DNA of 64,000 bases from Paenibacillus sp. cl123 (GCF_900101595.1 NZ_FMYY01000008.1:121539-185538); one strand, 5' to 3'; positions 25,391 to 35,104 are shown, counted from the first letter of the stretch. Program-made: numbers and translations. The notes: a model not told the origin generated them from the letters alone.

Positions 25391-25409
25391 CCGCATGCCG
25401 CGGCGACTG

Positions 25410-25443
25410 AAAAAGGCCGGCGCGGGCTTCGCGCCGGCCTTTT
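25410..25443 (+). terminator. Terminator after the murA/DUF1294 unit
   Basis: AAAAAGGCCGGCGC pairs with GCGCCGGCCTTTT around the loop GGGCTTC; a strong intrinsic terminator. Confidence 0.9.
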
Positions 25444-25593
25444 GCTTGCGAGCAGCTTCACCCGAGCGATAAAGTGCGGTCGAACTTTCTGCTCGCAGGA
25501 AATGCTGCCGCTAAAACACGAAGCTCCGGTGGTTGTTCGATTTTTGGGGTTACGCACGGCTTCTAAAAAATGCCGGGAAACCGACCGGGCTCC

Positions 25594-25690
25594 GTCTGTA
25601 ATCGGAACCGGGAGCTCCTTAGAACGCCAAGTAGTCCAAACATTTTTCGCTCCATTTGCCCATCTAAGAATCGCTGAGCTCCCAATGTCC
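25594..25690. repeat. Dispersed imperfect palindromic element, copy 2
   Basis: Ends GGGAGCTC and GAGCTCCC are inverted, and the core CTCCATTTGCCCATCTAAG is identical to copy 1 (12412-12554). The left side, TAATCGGAACCGGGAG, also resembles the spacer of the 52-bp array at the window start. Confidence 0.6.
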
Positions 25691-25730
25691 CTTCGATCGT
25701 CTGTCTGCTCCTATCCAGCAACCGGACCCC

Positions 25731-25906
25731 TTTGTACGATTTTCCGTATAATCCTTCTCCTCTTAACTGCCAGCCGAGCATGTTTATACGAGTTTCCGCA
25801 CAATTCCTATATTCTCGCCCGCCATCAGACCATATTTATACGTTTTTTCGTATAACGCCTGCACTCGGGCGGTCAGTTGGACGCATTTTATACGAATTTT
25901 CGGCTA
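25731..25906. repeat. 52-bp-period repeat array (copy 2)
   Basis: Cores of the type TTT(A/G)TACGA-x-TTTCCG start at 25731, 25783, 25835 and 25887, exactly 52 bp apart. The second unit has TTTCCGCACAATTCC as in the array at 1-175, and GTCAG...CGCAT before the last core is also shared. The stretches between cores are different from each other. Confidence 0.75.
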
Positions 25907-26159
25907 CGGCCGGAGGCGCCCCTTTTGAGGGATATCCGGAAGTCCGATGAATAACTCGCGGTCTGCGGCCGGCCGGCCGGTCGGTCGGTGTTTCCGCTCG
26001 CCGTTTCAACTCCCTACGCCTTGCATACCCCCGATTACGTTGTTTCTTTATTAATTTGACCGCTAAGCAGGCCATTCTCTCTGCCTTTTACCCGCAGCTC
26101 AGCCATTCCACGCCGAAGCGCTGCCAGAAATCTAATATTGCGCGCCGAATGCTTCAGCA

Positions 26160-26169
26160 AACCGTTTTC
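26160..26169 (-). promoter_or_regulatory. GAAAACGGTT motif upstream of AraC regulator
   Basis: GAAAACGGTT reads on the minus strand 120 bp upstream of the regulator at 26290. Exact copies occur at 28511-28520, 28627-28636 and 46067-46076, all within sugar-importer loci. Candidate operator. Confidence 0.35.
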
Positions 26170-26289
26170 AACAGCTTATCATTTTTCGCACATCAGCCTT
26201 GGCGGGGAAGTAGAGGTGGACGATCGCGGATGCAAACGTGTAAACTTGGAGCAGGCGTAGGGGCGGGAAGGGAGGCTTGCTTAATCTTT

Positions 26290-28512
26290 ATGAAGAAAAC
26301 CTTGTTTAATCGGCTCCTGTTTTCCTACATGCCGATTTTTATTATCGTGGTGACGTTTACGTTTTTTGTATTTTTCCAGCTATTGAGCGAGCAAAGCCGC
26401 AAGGAGGCGCTGAACGCCAACAAAATGCTGTCGCTGCAAGCTATGCGTCTGATCGATACTTCCCTGAAGGCGATCGACAACATGGTGATGAAGGAGATGA
26501 TCAACAACGAGCAGCTGAACGACTTTTTCAGCACGGAGAACAACGATAACATCTACATCAACATCAGCGCGGTTAAAAAAATGCAGGATATGATTTCCTC
26601 CTATCCCTTGATCGACTCGATCTACCTGGTGCGTTACGCGGATGATTTTGTACTAAGCAATGCGACCAGCGATCAGCTGCAGAACTATAAGGATGAACCG
26701 TTTATCAAGCGTTCCATGAATCCGCTGGCGTCCAAGCAATGGTCGGGCGTGCGAAGCTTCGAGCAGTTTTCCGTCAAAGGCAGCAAGCCTGTGGTCAGCC
26801 TCGTGCGGGGCGCGCCATTTATTACCGGGGAGAAAGGGATGATCGTCGTCAATGTGGCGACCGATTCCTTGCGGAGCAGCATTGCCGACCTGTACGATTC
26901 GAAATCAAGCTTTATCGGCATACGGGATGCTGCCGGAAGCGCTTTGTTTAGCGGGATGAGCTCAGCCGAGCAAAGGGTTTCTTCCAATTATGTATCGAGC
27001 TATACCGGATGGTCGTACCAAAGCGGGCTTGTCAACGGCAAAGTATTTCTTGTCATGTCTTCGCTGTACAACGTCTGGTTTATTATCGGGATTGCGATGA
27101 TCGTGCTTGGCTTTGTGTGGCTGATTTATGTGACGAGGCGCAATTCCAAGCCGCTGGAGCAGATCGTGGCGCGCATTCGCGGCTACCGTCTTCCGTTGTC
27201 CAAGGAAGGGGGAGACGAGTTTTCGTTCATCGAGTCCGCCTTGTCCAATATCATCGAGCAATCGAATCAGTTTCAGCAAAAGCATGAGGAAGACCGGCAT
27301 CTCCGGATCAGATATTTGTTTCATCAGCTGATCGAAGGCGATTCAGACTTCACGCATGAAGAATGGCTGGAGGAAACGAGCAGCTTGCAGCTTCCGTTCG
27401 CTTCCGGCAGTCAAGCGGCGCTTGTCATTGAAATGGACAAATACAATGATTTTTGCAATCATTACTCGCGCAATGATCAGAACCTGCTGAAGTTCGCACT
27501 GCGCAGCGTCATTCAGGAGCTTGCCTCCAAACACGGGCTTACGCTCTGGGAGGAGTGGACCTCGGCATACCGGCTGAGTGTCATTATGTTCGGCGAGCCA
27601 GAGGAGGGGGAAGCCGGCACTTCCGCGATTGTGGAGCTTTTCGAGCATGTCCGCTTGTGGGTGCAGGACAACCTGAAGTTTACGATTACAGTAGGCATCG
27701 GCGAGCAGGTTTCCCGGCTTTCCGATGTGGCCGGCTCCCACCAGGAGGCGCTCAGGGCGCTTAAGCATAAAATCGTGCTGGGGGAAAATCGGCTGATTAC
27801 AAGCGAGCATCTCGCCAATCACGATCAGGCCGAGGTGTTCTCGCATCTGAACGCCATCCGAGCGATCACGCAATCGTTCCGGCTGATCGAGGACGAATGG
27901 AAGACGAAGTACGACGAGCTGTTCAGCTTAATGAAGCAGGGTTTGCTGACGAAGGATGAAATTACGAACCTCATGAATTATTTCACCTACTTCCTGGGCA
28001 GAGAAATGGCCGGCATGACGAAGGAGTATCAAGAGTTATGGATGCGGGACGGCTTGCCGCAGCTCAGCAAAATTATTGAGCAATGCCATTCGCTTGAGCA
28101 AATGAGGGAAGAGACTCTGGATGTGCTGAATGCTTTGTACGCTTGTCTGCAGGAAGCACAGGACCGGCGTTTGCATGCGGCTACGATTCGCGATATGCGC
28201 AAATTCATCGAAGAGGAATATGCCAACCCGAATATGTCGCTCGACTATCTCAGCACAACCTTCAATATCAGCAGCAAGTATGTCAGCAAGCTGTTTAAGG
28301 AAGAGACAGGCCAGAAATTCGTCGATTTCCTGATCGATCTCCGCATGCTGGTGGCGCAGCGTTTGCTTGTGGAAACGCAAGCATCCGTCCAAGAGGTCGC
28401 CGAGCAGGTCGGTTATACGAGCGCGATTTCCTTTAGTCGTGTGTTTAAGAAAGTAACGGGCAGTTCCCCGAGCGAATTCCGGGAGGGAGCGGCACGCAGG
28501 CAGTCCGGGTGA
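26290..28512 (+). CDS. Membrane-spanning AraC-family regulator (one-component)
   Basis: A 740-residue protein with TM1 (about 11-33), an extracellular sensor domain (about 40-250), TM2 (about 255-280), a long cytoplasmic linker, and a C-terminal AraC double HTH (about 634-737) including SSKYVSKLFKEETG and TSAISFSRVFKKVTGSSPSEF. It probably senses an extracellular glycan and activates the importer that follows. ATG 26290 is the only start that puts the signal-anchor at the N terminus; GGAGG lies 14 bp upstream, a long spacing. The terminator at 28583 separates it from the permease genes. Confidence 0.93.
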   Translation: MKKTLFNRLLFSYMPIFIIVVTFTFFVFFQLLSEQSRKEALNANKMLSLQAMRLIDTSLKAIDNMVMKEMINNEQLNDFFSTENNDNIYINISAVKKMQDMISSYPLIDSIYLVRYADDFVLSNATSDQLQNYKDEPFIKRSMNPLASKQWSGVRSFEQFSVKGSKPVVSLVRGAPFITGEKGMIVVNVATDSLRSSIADLYDSKSSFIGIRDAAGSALFSGMSSAEQRVSSNYVSSYTGWSYQSGLVNGKVFLVMSSLYNVWFIIGIAMIVLGFVWLIYVTRRNSKPLEQIVARIRGYRLPLSKEGGDEFSFIESALSNIIEQSNQFQQKHEEDRHLRIRYLFHQLIEGDSDFTHEEWLEETSSLQLPFASGSQAALVIEMDKYNDFCNHYSRNDQNLLKFALRSVIQELASKHGLTLWEEWTSAYRLSVIMFGEPEEGEAGTSAIVELFEHVRLWVQDNLKFTITVGIGEQVSRLSDVAGSHQEALRALKHKIVLGENRLITSEHLANHDQAEVFSHLNAIRAITQSFRLIEDEWKTKYDELFSLMKQGLLTKDEITNLMNYFTYFLGREMAGMTKEYQELWMRDGLPQLSKIIEQCHSLEQMREETLDVLNALYACLQEAQDRRLHAATIRDMRKFIEEEYANPNMSLDYLSTTFNISSKYVSKLFKEETGQKFVDFLIDLRMLVAQRLLVETQASVQEVAEQVGYTSAISFSRVFKKVTGSSPSEFREGAARRQSG

Positions 28513-28538
28513 AAACGGTTAAGCGGTTGAAAATGGTT
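28511..28538 (+). promoter_or_regulatory. Paired GAAAACGGTT / GAAAATGGTT motifs
   Basis: Two direct copies start 18 bp apart (28511 and 28529) immediately after the regulator stop codon. The spacing is close to two helical turns, as for AraC half-sites. They also match 12 of 14 positions of a catabolite-repression (cre) consensus, so CcpA is an alternative reader. Confidence 0.35.
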
Positions 28539-28582
28539 TGCCGGTATGTATCCACCGTGTGTTCCCAATACGTTTCAAACGC

Positions 28583-28615
28583 AGCTCCGGACATTTACCG
28601 GAGCTGAGCTTTTTT
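28583..28615 (+). terminator. Terminator after the AraC regulator
   Basis: A perfect 8-bp stem (AGCTCCGG/CCGGAGCT) with a 7-nt loop, followed by GAGC and six T. Confidence 0.82.
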
Positions 28616-28626
28616 CCGCCGTTTGC

Positions 28627-28712
28627 GAAAACGGTTAAGGCCGCGATTCTTGTTTCTTGCAGCCCATCGCTTTCGCGAACTATGATGGCCATGTAACCAG
28701 CAATCCATCATA
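28627..28712 (+). promoter_or_regulatory. Promoter and operator region of the 28.7 kb importer operon
   Basis: A probable promoter has TTGCAG (28657-28662), an 18-bp spacer and TATGAT (28681-28686). GAAAACGGTT (28627-28636) lies about 60 bp upstream of the predicted start. An exact inverted repeat, TATGATGG (28681-28688) and CCATCATA (28705-28712), overlaps the -10 and the expected transcription start, fitting a repressor or activator operator. Confidence 0.5.
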
Positions 28713-28735
28713 ACGGGCGAAAGGAGGAAGCGCAT

Positions 28736-29731
28736 ATGACAAGCATGCCGAAGGAAGCAGGGACATCCGCTCCTGCAGCATACGACAAGCCGTATAACCC
28801 CGCAGGACAGGGAAACAAATCCTCATTAACTGTAATCAGGAAAAAGCTGAAGCGTCACTGGCAGCTGTATCTGGTCGTTTTTCCGCCGCTGCTGTATCTG
28901 CTCATTTTCAAGTATATTCCTATGGCGGGCGTCGTCATTGCGTTCAAAGACTACAACGTCATCCAGGGGATTTGGGGGAGTCCCTGGGTCGGTCTGCAAT
29001 ATTTCAAGGAATTTTTTGAATCTCCCAATTTTTGGATGTATTTGCAAAATACGCTTGGCATCAGCTTATACGGCTTGATCGTCGGCTTCCCGGCGCCGAT
29101 TTTGCTGGCGCTTGCTTTGAATGAAATACGAAACGGCTTTTTCAAAAGCAGCGTGCAAATGATTACTTACGCGCCTTATTTTATTTCCACGGTCATCATG
29201 GTTTCGATCATTGTCGTCACCTTGTCGCCTAATGTTGGTATTATCAGCAAGTTCATGAGCTTGCTGGGCGTGGAAAATACAAACTTTATGGGCATTCCCG
29301 GTTTGTTCAAATCGATTTATGTGTGGTCGGACGTATGGCAGCATACGGGCTACGGCGCTATTATTTACATCGCGGCCTTGGCGGGAGTGAATCCTGAGCT
29401 GTACGAATCGGCCAAGGTGGATGGGGCGTCCAGGCTGCAAAAAATAGTGAATATCGATTTGCCAAGCCTTATCCCGGTTTCGGTGATCCTGCTTATTCTG
29501 AACTTGGGGAACATCATGAAGCTTGGCTTTGAAAAAATATATTTGATGCAAAATCCGCTTAACCTGAGCGCGTCGGAGGTCATTTCCACCTATGTGTACA
29601 AGGTGGGACTGCTCAGCTCCAGCTTCAGCTTCTCGGCGGCGATCGGCTTCTTCAACTCGTTCGTCAATCTGATCCTTCTAGTGTCCGTCAACTATATAGC
29701 CAGAAGGCTATCGAACTCCAGTCTGTGGTAA
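28736..29731 (+). CDS. ABC sugar permease, LplB/YteP-type
   Basis: A 331-residue permease with a 40-residue cytoplasmic N-terminal extension, six helices, KYIPMAG in the first third and the ATPase-contacting loop ESAKVDGASRLQKI. The start is a good ATG after AAAGGAGGAA. First gene of a permease-permease-binding-protein-fucosidase operon. YteP/LplB relatives import pectin- or glycan-derived oligosaccharides. Confidence 0.93.
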   Translation: MTSMPKEAGTSAPAAYDKPYNPAGQGNKSSLTVIRKKLKRHWQLYLVVFPPLLYLLIFKYIPMAGVVIAFKDYNVIQGIWGSPWVGLQYFKEFFESPNFWMYLQNTLGISLYGLIVGFPAPILLALALNEIRNGFFKSSVQMITYAPYFISTVIMVSIIVVTLSPNVGIISKFMSLLGVENTNFMGIPGLFKSIYVWSDVWQHTGYGAIIYIAALAGVNPELYESAKVDGASRLQKIVNIDLPSLIPVSVILLILNLGNIMKLGFEKIYLMQNPLNLSASEVISTYVYKVGLLSSSFSFSAAIGFFNSFVNLILLVSVNYIARRLSNSSLW

Positions 29732-29742
29732 GGAGGCCGCCA

Positions 29743-30642
29743 ATGCCTAAAACGTCAGGAATTAAAGAGCCGCAGGGCGATCGCTTGTTTTTGCTGGGCA
29801 TTTATCTGTTCTTGACCGTTGTAATGATCGCGGTGCTGTTTCCGCTTATCTTCATCATCTCCTCCTCCTTCAGCTCGCCGCAGGCGGTCGTAGCCGGCAA
29901 GGTATGGCTATTTCCGGTTGACGTGACGCTGGAAGGCTATAAAGCGGTATTCCGCAATCCGCAGATAGCGTCGGGATACTTGAATTCGGTCTTTTATGCG
30001 GCTGTCGGCACGACAATCAACGTTGCCTTGACCGTCATGCTGGCTTATCCGCTTGCCAGGAAAACGTTTTATGGCCGCGGCTTCATTATGGTGCTTCTGG
30101 TCATTACGATGATGTTTGATGGCGGGCTTATCCCGTATTATCTTGTCGTGAAAAATTTGCATTTGCTCGATACGCGCTGGGCAATGATCTTGCCTGGTGC
30201 CTTGGCGGTGTTCCAAGTGATTGTAGCCCGGACTTTTTTCCAAACGACCATTCCGGACGAAATTGCCGAAGCGGCCGAGCTTGACGGGTGCAGCGATTTG
30301 CGGTTTATTACGAGCGTCGTGCTCCCGCTCTCCAAGCCGATCCTGGCTGTGCTGACGCTGATGTACGCGGTTGGTCACTGGAACGCCTATTTCGATGCGC
30401 TGATTTTTCTGAAATCGCCCGAGCTGTTTCCTCTGCAGATCGTGCTGCGCAACATCCTTATCTTAAGCACGATCGATCCGACCATGGTGACCAATGTCGA
30501 TCAGATGCTGGCCCAGCAAGGCTTGAAGGATCTGCTTAAATATTCGCTTATTGTCGTGGCAAGCGCCCCCGTGCTGATCATTTACCCATTTGTACAGAAG
30601 CATTTCGTGAAAGGCGTTATGATCGGTTCGTTGAAAGGATAA
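29743..30642 (+). CDS. ABC sugar permease, YtcP/LplC-type
   Basis: A 299-residue six-helix permease with the EAA loop EAAELDGCSDLRFI and the family-typical C terminus QKHFVKGVMIGSLKG. ATG 29743 is chosen over an upstream GTG because AAGGAGG at 29730-29736 is correctly spaced. Eleven bases separate it from the preceding stop. Confidence 0.92.
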   Translation: MPKTSGIKEPQGDRLFLLGIYLFLTVVMIAVLFPLIFIISSSFSSPQAVVAGKVWLFPVDVTLEGYKAVFRNPQIASGYLNSVFYAAVGTTINVALTVMLAYPLARKTFYGRGFIMVLLVITMMFDGGLIPYYLVVKNLHLLDTRWAMILPGALAVFQVIVARTFFQTTIPDEIAEAAELDGCSDLRFITSVVLPLSKPILAVLTLMYAVGHWNAYFDALIFLKSPELFPLQIVLRNILILSTIDPTMVTNVDQMLAQQGLKDLLKYSLIVVASAPVLIIYPFVQKHFVKGVMIGSLKG

Positions 30643-30693
30643 CGATTGTCTGAATGTCATCCTAGGATTCAAATAATGGGAGGGTTCGTCGAT

Positions 30694-32388
30694 ATGAAAC
30701 AATGGCATGATTCGTCCAAGCTAACATGGGGATTTGTATTGAGCGTTGCACTTGTGTTAAGCGGATGCAGCACGGATTCGGCCAAGCAGCCGGATACCGC
30801 GCCGGCTGGCCAGGCGCCGGAGGCAAGCGACATCTTTACCCCTGTCGGACAATACCCGATTGTCACTAAGCCTATGACGATCAAAATGTTTGCGCCGCAG
30901 CTGGCCCGTCTTGAAAACATGGAGACCAATCTGTTCACGAAATACCTTCAGGATAAAACGAATATTCAAATCAAATGGGATCTCGTCCCTGAAAAAGCGC
31001 TGAATGACCGCAAACAGCTGATGCTGGCAAGCGGGGACTATCCCGAAGTCATATTGCATGGGGCTTTGACTAAAGAAGAACAGATGAAATACGGCAAGCA
31101 GGGCGTGTTTATTCCGCTGAACGACCTGATCGATAAATACGCGCCTAACTTCAAGAAAGCGATGGCGGACCTGCCTTACCTGAAAAGCTCCATTACTTCG
31201 CCGGACGGCAATATTTATGCGCTGCCGCAAATTAATGAATGCTACCACTGCAACTACGCCCAGAAGCTCTGGATTAACCAGTCCTGGCTGGATAAGCTCG
31301 GGCTGAAAATGCCGACCACGACAGAAGAGTTTTACAAGGTGCTGCTGGCGTTTAAGGAGAACGATCCGAATGGGAACGGCAAAAAAGACGAAATCCCGCT
31401 GACAGGCTCCGATGATATGTGGGCGGGGAATGTCACGGCCTTCTTGATGAACGCGTTCATCATCGACGATCAGGTAGATAAAGACAGCGGGACTTTTCTT
31501 CAGCTGAAGGATGGCAAGGTCGATTTTGTCGCCAACAAGGCGGAATGGAAAGAGGGCTTGCTTTACCTGAACAAGCTCTTCAAGGAAGGGCTTATCGACC
31601 CGGCATCCTTTACGCAAAACTCAGATGCCATTCAGCAGCTTGGCAACCGCCAGGACGCCAATGTGATTGGAGCGATTACGACCGCGCTGATCAGCTATGC
31701 GCATTCTCCCGACGATAAGCATCCGCGCCACAAAGAATATGTGGCCATGCCTCCGCTCAAAGGCCCGAACGGCGTACAGCAAGCCGGGTATTTCGCAGGA
31801 GTGGGCAATTCGCAGATGGCCATCACGAACAAAGCGACCAAGGAGCAGCAAATAGCCGCGATCCGGCTGGCCGACTACTTGTATACGGAAGAAGCTATCG
31901 TGCTGGAGGAACGCGGCCTGGAAGGTCAAGGATGGCGCAAGGCGAAGGAAGGCGAGCTGGATATGAACGGCAAGCCGGCGAAATACGCCATTATTCCGGA
32001 CGATCAGAACAGAACCACCTACAATGACCGCTGGGAGCAGATCGGACCGTCGCTCCGCACCTACCAGTATCGCGACTCCTGGGCGGCGATTCAGGACCCG
32101 TTGGCCGAGGGGGCTTATGAAGTGCGTTTGAAGCGTGAGTCTGCGAAATATGAGCCGTTCCAATCGAAGCAAAATTATCCGTCCAGCGTGTTCATCGCCC
32201 TGGAAGACGCCCAAAGCGCGGCCCAGCTGAAAACGTCTATCCGCGATTACGTCAAGTCCAATATGGCGCAGTTTATTACGGGCAGCAAAGACATCGAGAA
32301 GGAATGGGACAGCTATGTCAAAGGCTTCGAGGGTCTGCGGCTTAGCAAATATGTGGAGATTTACCAAAAGGCTGTTGCCAAAAAGTAA
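30694..32388 (+). CDS. Extracellular solute-binding lipoprotein
   Basis: A 564-residue LplA-type binding protein. The lipobox is VLSGC with lipidated C25; the mature protein has the two-lobe pattern of large oligosaccharide binders, including GNGKKDEIPLTG, a common calcium-binding-like loop in this family. ATG 30694 follows GGGAGGG at 9 bp. It lies between the permeases and a fucosidase, so a fucose-containing oligosaccharide is a reasonable ligand guess. Confidence 0.93.
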   Translation: MKQWHDSSKLTWGFVLSVALVLSGCSTDSAKQPDTAPAGQAPEASDIFTPVGQYPIVTKPMTIKMFAPQLARLENMETNLFTKYLQDKTNIQIKWDLVPEKALNDRKQLMLASGDYPEVILHGALTKEEQMKYGKQGVFIPLNDLIDKYAPNFKKAMADLPYLKSSITSPDGNIYALPQINECYHCNYAQKLWINQSWLDKLGLKMPTTTEEFYKVLLAFKENDPNGNGKKDEIPLTGSDDMWAGNVTAFLMNAFIIDDQVDKDSGTFLQLKDGKVDFVANKAEWKEGLLYLNKLFKEGLIDPASFTQNSDAIQQLGNRQDANVIGAITTALISYAHSPDDKHPRHKEYVAMPPLKGPNGVQQAGYFAGVGNSQMAITNKATKEQQIAAIRLADYLYTEEAIVLEERGLEGQGWRKAKEGELDMNGKPAKYAIIPDDQNRTTYNDRWEQIGPSLRTYQYRDSWAAIQDPLAEGAYEVRLKRESAKYEPFQSKQNYPSSVFIALEDAQSAAQLKTSIRDYVKSNMAQFITGSKDIEKEWDSYVKGFEGLRLSKYVEIYQKAVAKK

Positions 32389-32421
32389 GGGGTCAGCTAT
32401 AAAACGGAGAGGTCGGATACG

Positions 32422-33675
32422 ATGAATCATATGCCAACATTAATCCCTACAGCCAGACAGCTTGACTATCAAAGCTGGGAGTTTGGTTTGTTTCTTCATT
32501 TTGGACTGCGCACTTTCTATGAAGGCTACGTCGATTTCGACGAAAGGCCGATGAATCCGGCCGAGTTTAACCCGGTGAACCTGGATTGCAAGCAATGGAT
32601 TCGAACGGCCAAGGAGGCGGGGATGAAGTATGCCGTACTAACGGCGAAGCATCATGACGGGTTCTCCAACTGGCCTTCCAAGTACAGCTCGTTCAGCGTG
32701 GCGGCTTCCTCGTGGAAGGATGGAAAGGGGGATGTCATCCGGGAATTTGTAGACGCTTGCCGGAAATATGATGTGAAGCCCGGGTTATATTATTCCCCGT
32801 ATGATGGATCGGCGGATTTCTACAATCAGGATGCTAAGGCGTACGACGACTATTTCGTCAATCAGATTACCGAGCTGCTCACCGCCTATGGCGAGATCGA
32901 CATCCTGTGGTTCGACGGCTGCGGCTCTGAAGGGCATACGTATGATTGGGCGCGGATTATCGGTGAGATTCGCCGTCTTCAGCCCAATATCTTAATTTTT
33001 AATATGGGCGATCCCGATTTCCGTTGGGTGGGCAATGAAGACGGCATTGCGCCTGTTCCTTGCTGGAATGTAGTGGATTCCACGGAGTTTTCTATTTTGA
33101 CAGAGGATAAGGAGAAGCTGGGCGACCGCTTGTGGCTGCCTGCCGAATGCGATGTTCAGCTGCGGTCCAACTGGTTTTACAGCGATAGCGACGAGCATAC
33201 CTTGAAAAGCCTGGAAGAGCTTATGGGCCTATATTACCACTCCGTGGGCAGAGGGGCGAACCTGCTGCTCAATATCGGTCCGGATCGAAACGGTCTGCTC
33301 CCGGAGCAGGATGCGGACAGGCTTCAGGAATTCGGCTCGGACATTCGCAGACGTTTCGACCGTCCATTCGCCAGCATGGAGCATTTTACGAAAACGGGCC
33401 ATACGTGGAGCTATGAATGCAAGGAGCCGCAGCTGCTGGACCACGTTATTCTCCAGGAGGATCTGGTCGCCGGAGAGCAGGTGAGAAGCTTTAAAATTCA
33501 TATCATTACGCAGAAAACAAGAAGAGCGGTCACTATTTATGAAGGACAGCATATCGGGCATAAAGCGATTATTCGCGTGCCGGCGATTAAAATCCGGGGG
33601 CTGCTCGTGGAAATAACGGAAAGCGATCGGGAGCCTGCGCTTCGGGCATTATCCCTTCACCATGTCGGTGGCTGA
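32422..33675 (+). CDS. Alpha-L-fucosidase (GH29)
   Basis: A 417-residue GH29 TIM-barrel glycosidase that removes alpha-linked L-fucose. GLFLHFG near residue 22, TAKHHDGF with H77-H78, and the nucleophile D165 in ILWFDG are diagnostic; the C-terminal part carries a short beta domain. There is no signal peptide, so it acts on imported oligosaccharides. It starts 33 bp after the binding protein in the same operon. Some GH29 members prefer other 6-deoxy or galacto-configured sugars. Confidence 0.92.
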   Translation: MNHMPTLIPTARQLDYQSWEFGLFLHFGLRTFYEGYVDFDERPMNPAEFNPVNLDCKQWIRTAKEAGMKYAVLTAKHHDGFSNWPSKYSSFSVAASSWKDGKGDVIREFVDACRKYDVKPGLYYSPYDGSADFYNQDAKAYDDYFVNQITELLTAYGEIDILWFDGCGSEGHTYDWARIIGEIRRLQPNILIFNMGDPDFRWVGNEDGIAPVPCWNVVDSTEFSILTEDKEKLGDRLWLPAECDVQLRSNWFYSDSDEHTLKSLEELMGLYYHSVGRGANLLLNIGPDRNGLLPEQDADRLQEFGSDIRRRFDRPFASMEHFTKTGHTWSYECKEPQLLDHVILQEDLVAGEQVRSFKIHIITQKTRRAVTIYEGQHIGHKAIIRVPAIKIRGLLVEITESDREPALRALSLHHVGG

Positions 33676-33765
33676 CGCCTCGCGGTATGATATGGGCCGG
33701 AACGGTGGGCCGGATAGCTGCATAGAATGGAGGAAACGGAAGGCTGGAAGGGAGACGGCAAATTT

Positions 33766-34104
33766 ATGCCGACATACCGGATAATCGTCGATCTGTCCGA
33801 CAGAAAGCTTCATCTGCTGGACGGCAACCGCGTGGTGCAATCTTATCCGATCGGGGTCGGTACGATGCTGACGCAAACTCCTGTTGGCGAATATACCATT
33901 ATAAACAAGGCGCCGAATCCCGGCGGGCCGTTTGGCGTTCTATGGATGGGACTGTCCCGGCCGCACTACGGCATTCACGGAACGAACCAGCCTTCCAGCA
34001 TCGGCACGATGGCTTCCCATGGCTGCATTCGGATGTATAATCGGGATGTGCTCGCATTGTCCCGATTCGTTCCGATCGGCACAAGAGTGACGATCCGGCA
34101 GTAG
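33766..34104 (+). CDS. L,D-transpeptidase (YkuD domain), minimal form
   Basis: A 112-residue protein consisting of little more than the YkuD catalytic domain, with H71 and the active-site motif S84-H85-G86-C87. Such enzymes form 3-3 peptidoglycan cross-links or modify spore cortex and walls. No signal peptide or LysM domain is seen, so its route to the wall is unclear. ATG 33766 follows GGAAGGGAG; a start at 33727 would add 13 poorly conserved residues. Confidence 0.9.
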   Translation: MPTYRIIVDLSDRKLHLLDGNRVVQSYPIGVGTMLTQTPVGEYTIINKAPNPGGPFGVLWMGLSRPHYGIHGTNQPSSIGTMASHGCIRMYNRDVLALSRFVPIGTRVTIRQ

Positions 34105-34331
34105 AGCTGGCAGAGGTCACCGACAAGCGGGAGCAGAGCAAGATGATTCGGCGTAAGCCGGTCCGGCATACATGTGAGAACAGTCACAGGCACCCGGCTG
34201 TTTTTACATTATACTACCAATATGGTATGGTTGTGGTAAGCCTCACTCGCACGTATAGATGCTTCTATACCGGGAATACTGATGGACACGCAACCGAGCT
34301 GGAATATTTTGCGATAATGGAGGGTGCGAAT

Positions 34332-34787
34332 ATGGAATATTCATTTCTGATGGTAAAGCCGGACGGGGTAAGACGCCAATTGATCGGCAATATTGTGAGA
34401 CGCTTCGAGAACAGAGGGTTTGTCCTCGTCGGGGCCAAGATGATGACGATTTCCAGAGAGCAGGCCGAACGCCATTATGGTCAGCATAGGGAGAAGCCGT
34501 TTTTTGGCGAGCTGGTGGACTTCATTACGTCCGGTCCAGTATTTGCGATGATCTGGAAGGGAGATAACCTGATCGAGGTTTCCCGGATCATGATGGGCAA
34601 GACAAACCCGCTGGAAGCCGCTCCAGGAACGATCCGCGGCGATTTCGCGACTTATGTCGGAGAAAATGTAATTCACGGCTCCGATTCGCCGGAGAGCGCG
34701 AAGCGGGAGCTCGATAATTTCTTCACCCCGGACGAGCTGGTGGCAGCCGGTGTGCTGTCGTCGCCTTCCGAGAGGCTGGTCGGATAA
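34332..34787 (+). CDS. ndk: Nucleoside diphosphate kinase
   Basis: A 151-residue Ndk of normal length that balances nucleoside triphosphate pools by ping-pong phosphate transfer. The phospho-His is H115 in [11 protein letters not shown] 34332 follows GGAGGG by 8 bp. It lies between an L,D-transpeptidase and the giant SLH gene with no evident functional link to either. Confidence 0.97.
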   Translation: MEYSFLMVKPDGVRRQLIGNIVRRFENRGFVLVGAKMMTISREQAERHYGQHREKPFFGELVDFITSGPVFAMIWKGDNLIEVSRIMMGKTNPLEAAPGTIRGDFATYVGENVIHGSDSPESAKRELDNFFTPDELVAAGVLSSPSERLVG

Positions 34788-35104
34788 CGACCGGCTGAGG
34801 CAAGAAAGACAAGCAAATCAGACCAACCGGATGAACCAGATAATCCGGATAAACCAGACAAGTCAAGTCTATTCCGTGCTGCGGAACGGCTTGGCTTGTT
34901 TGCGTTGCTTGCACCGCGAATCCCAATCCCTTGACGCCCCATTAGGGATCGCTGATACGGTTTTCTGGTCGGTTTTTCCGATTCTTCACTCTTTTCCTTG
35001 TTGTCCGGGAAATGATGACAAAGTGGTAATCCTGCCGATAGAAGCGTTCCGGCTCCTCTCTCTACAATAGGAAGGGAATCGAACACAAGGAGGGATTGCT
35101 GTTC
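34788..35104. other. Intergenic region upstream of the giant SLH gene
   Basis: About 317 bp. The first part has an imperfect hairpin (ACAAGTCAAG near 34858 with CTTGGCTTGT near 34892) that may end ndk transcription. Direct repeats of AACCAGA and CCGGAT occur at 34820-34860. No convincing promoter or riboswitch was found before the SLH gene. Confidence 0.5.

Larger units (their letters stand above)
25391..26289. other. 900-bp gene-free, repeat-rich stretch
   Basis: It holds the terminator at 25410-25443, dispersed palindromic element copy 2 (25594-25690), a four-unit 52-bp-period array (25731-25906) and a GAAAACGGTT-type motif on the minus strand (26160-26169). Open frames through it have no ribosome binding site or recognisable protein. 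Confidence 0.7.

Noticed and set aside
25731..25906. CRISPR-like look: constant cores with different spacers at 52-bp steps
   Set aside because: Cores are only about 16-20 bp and degenerate, the spacers of the related array at 1-175 are nearly identical to each other, and no cas gene is present.
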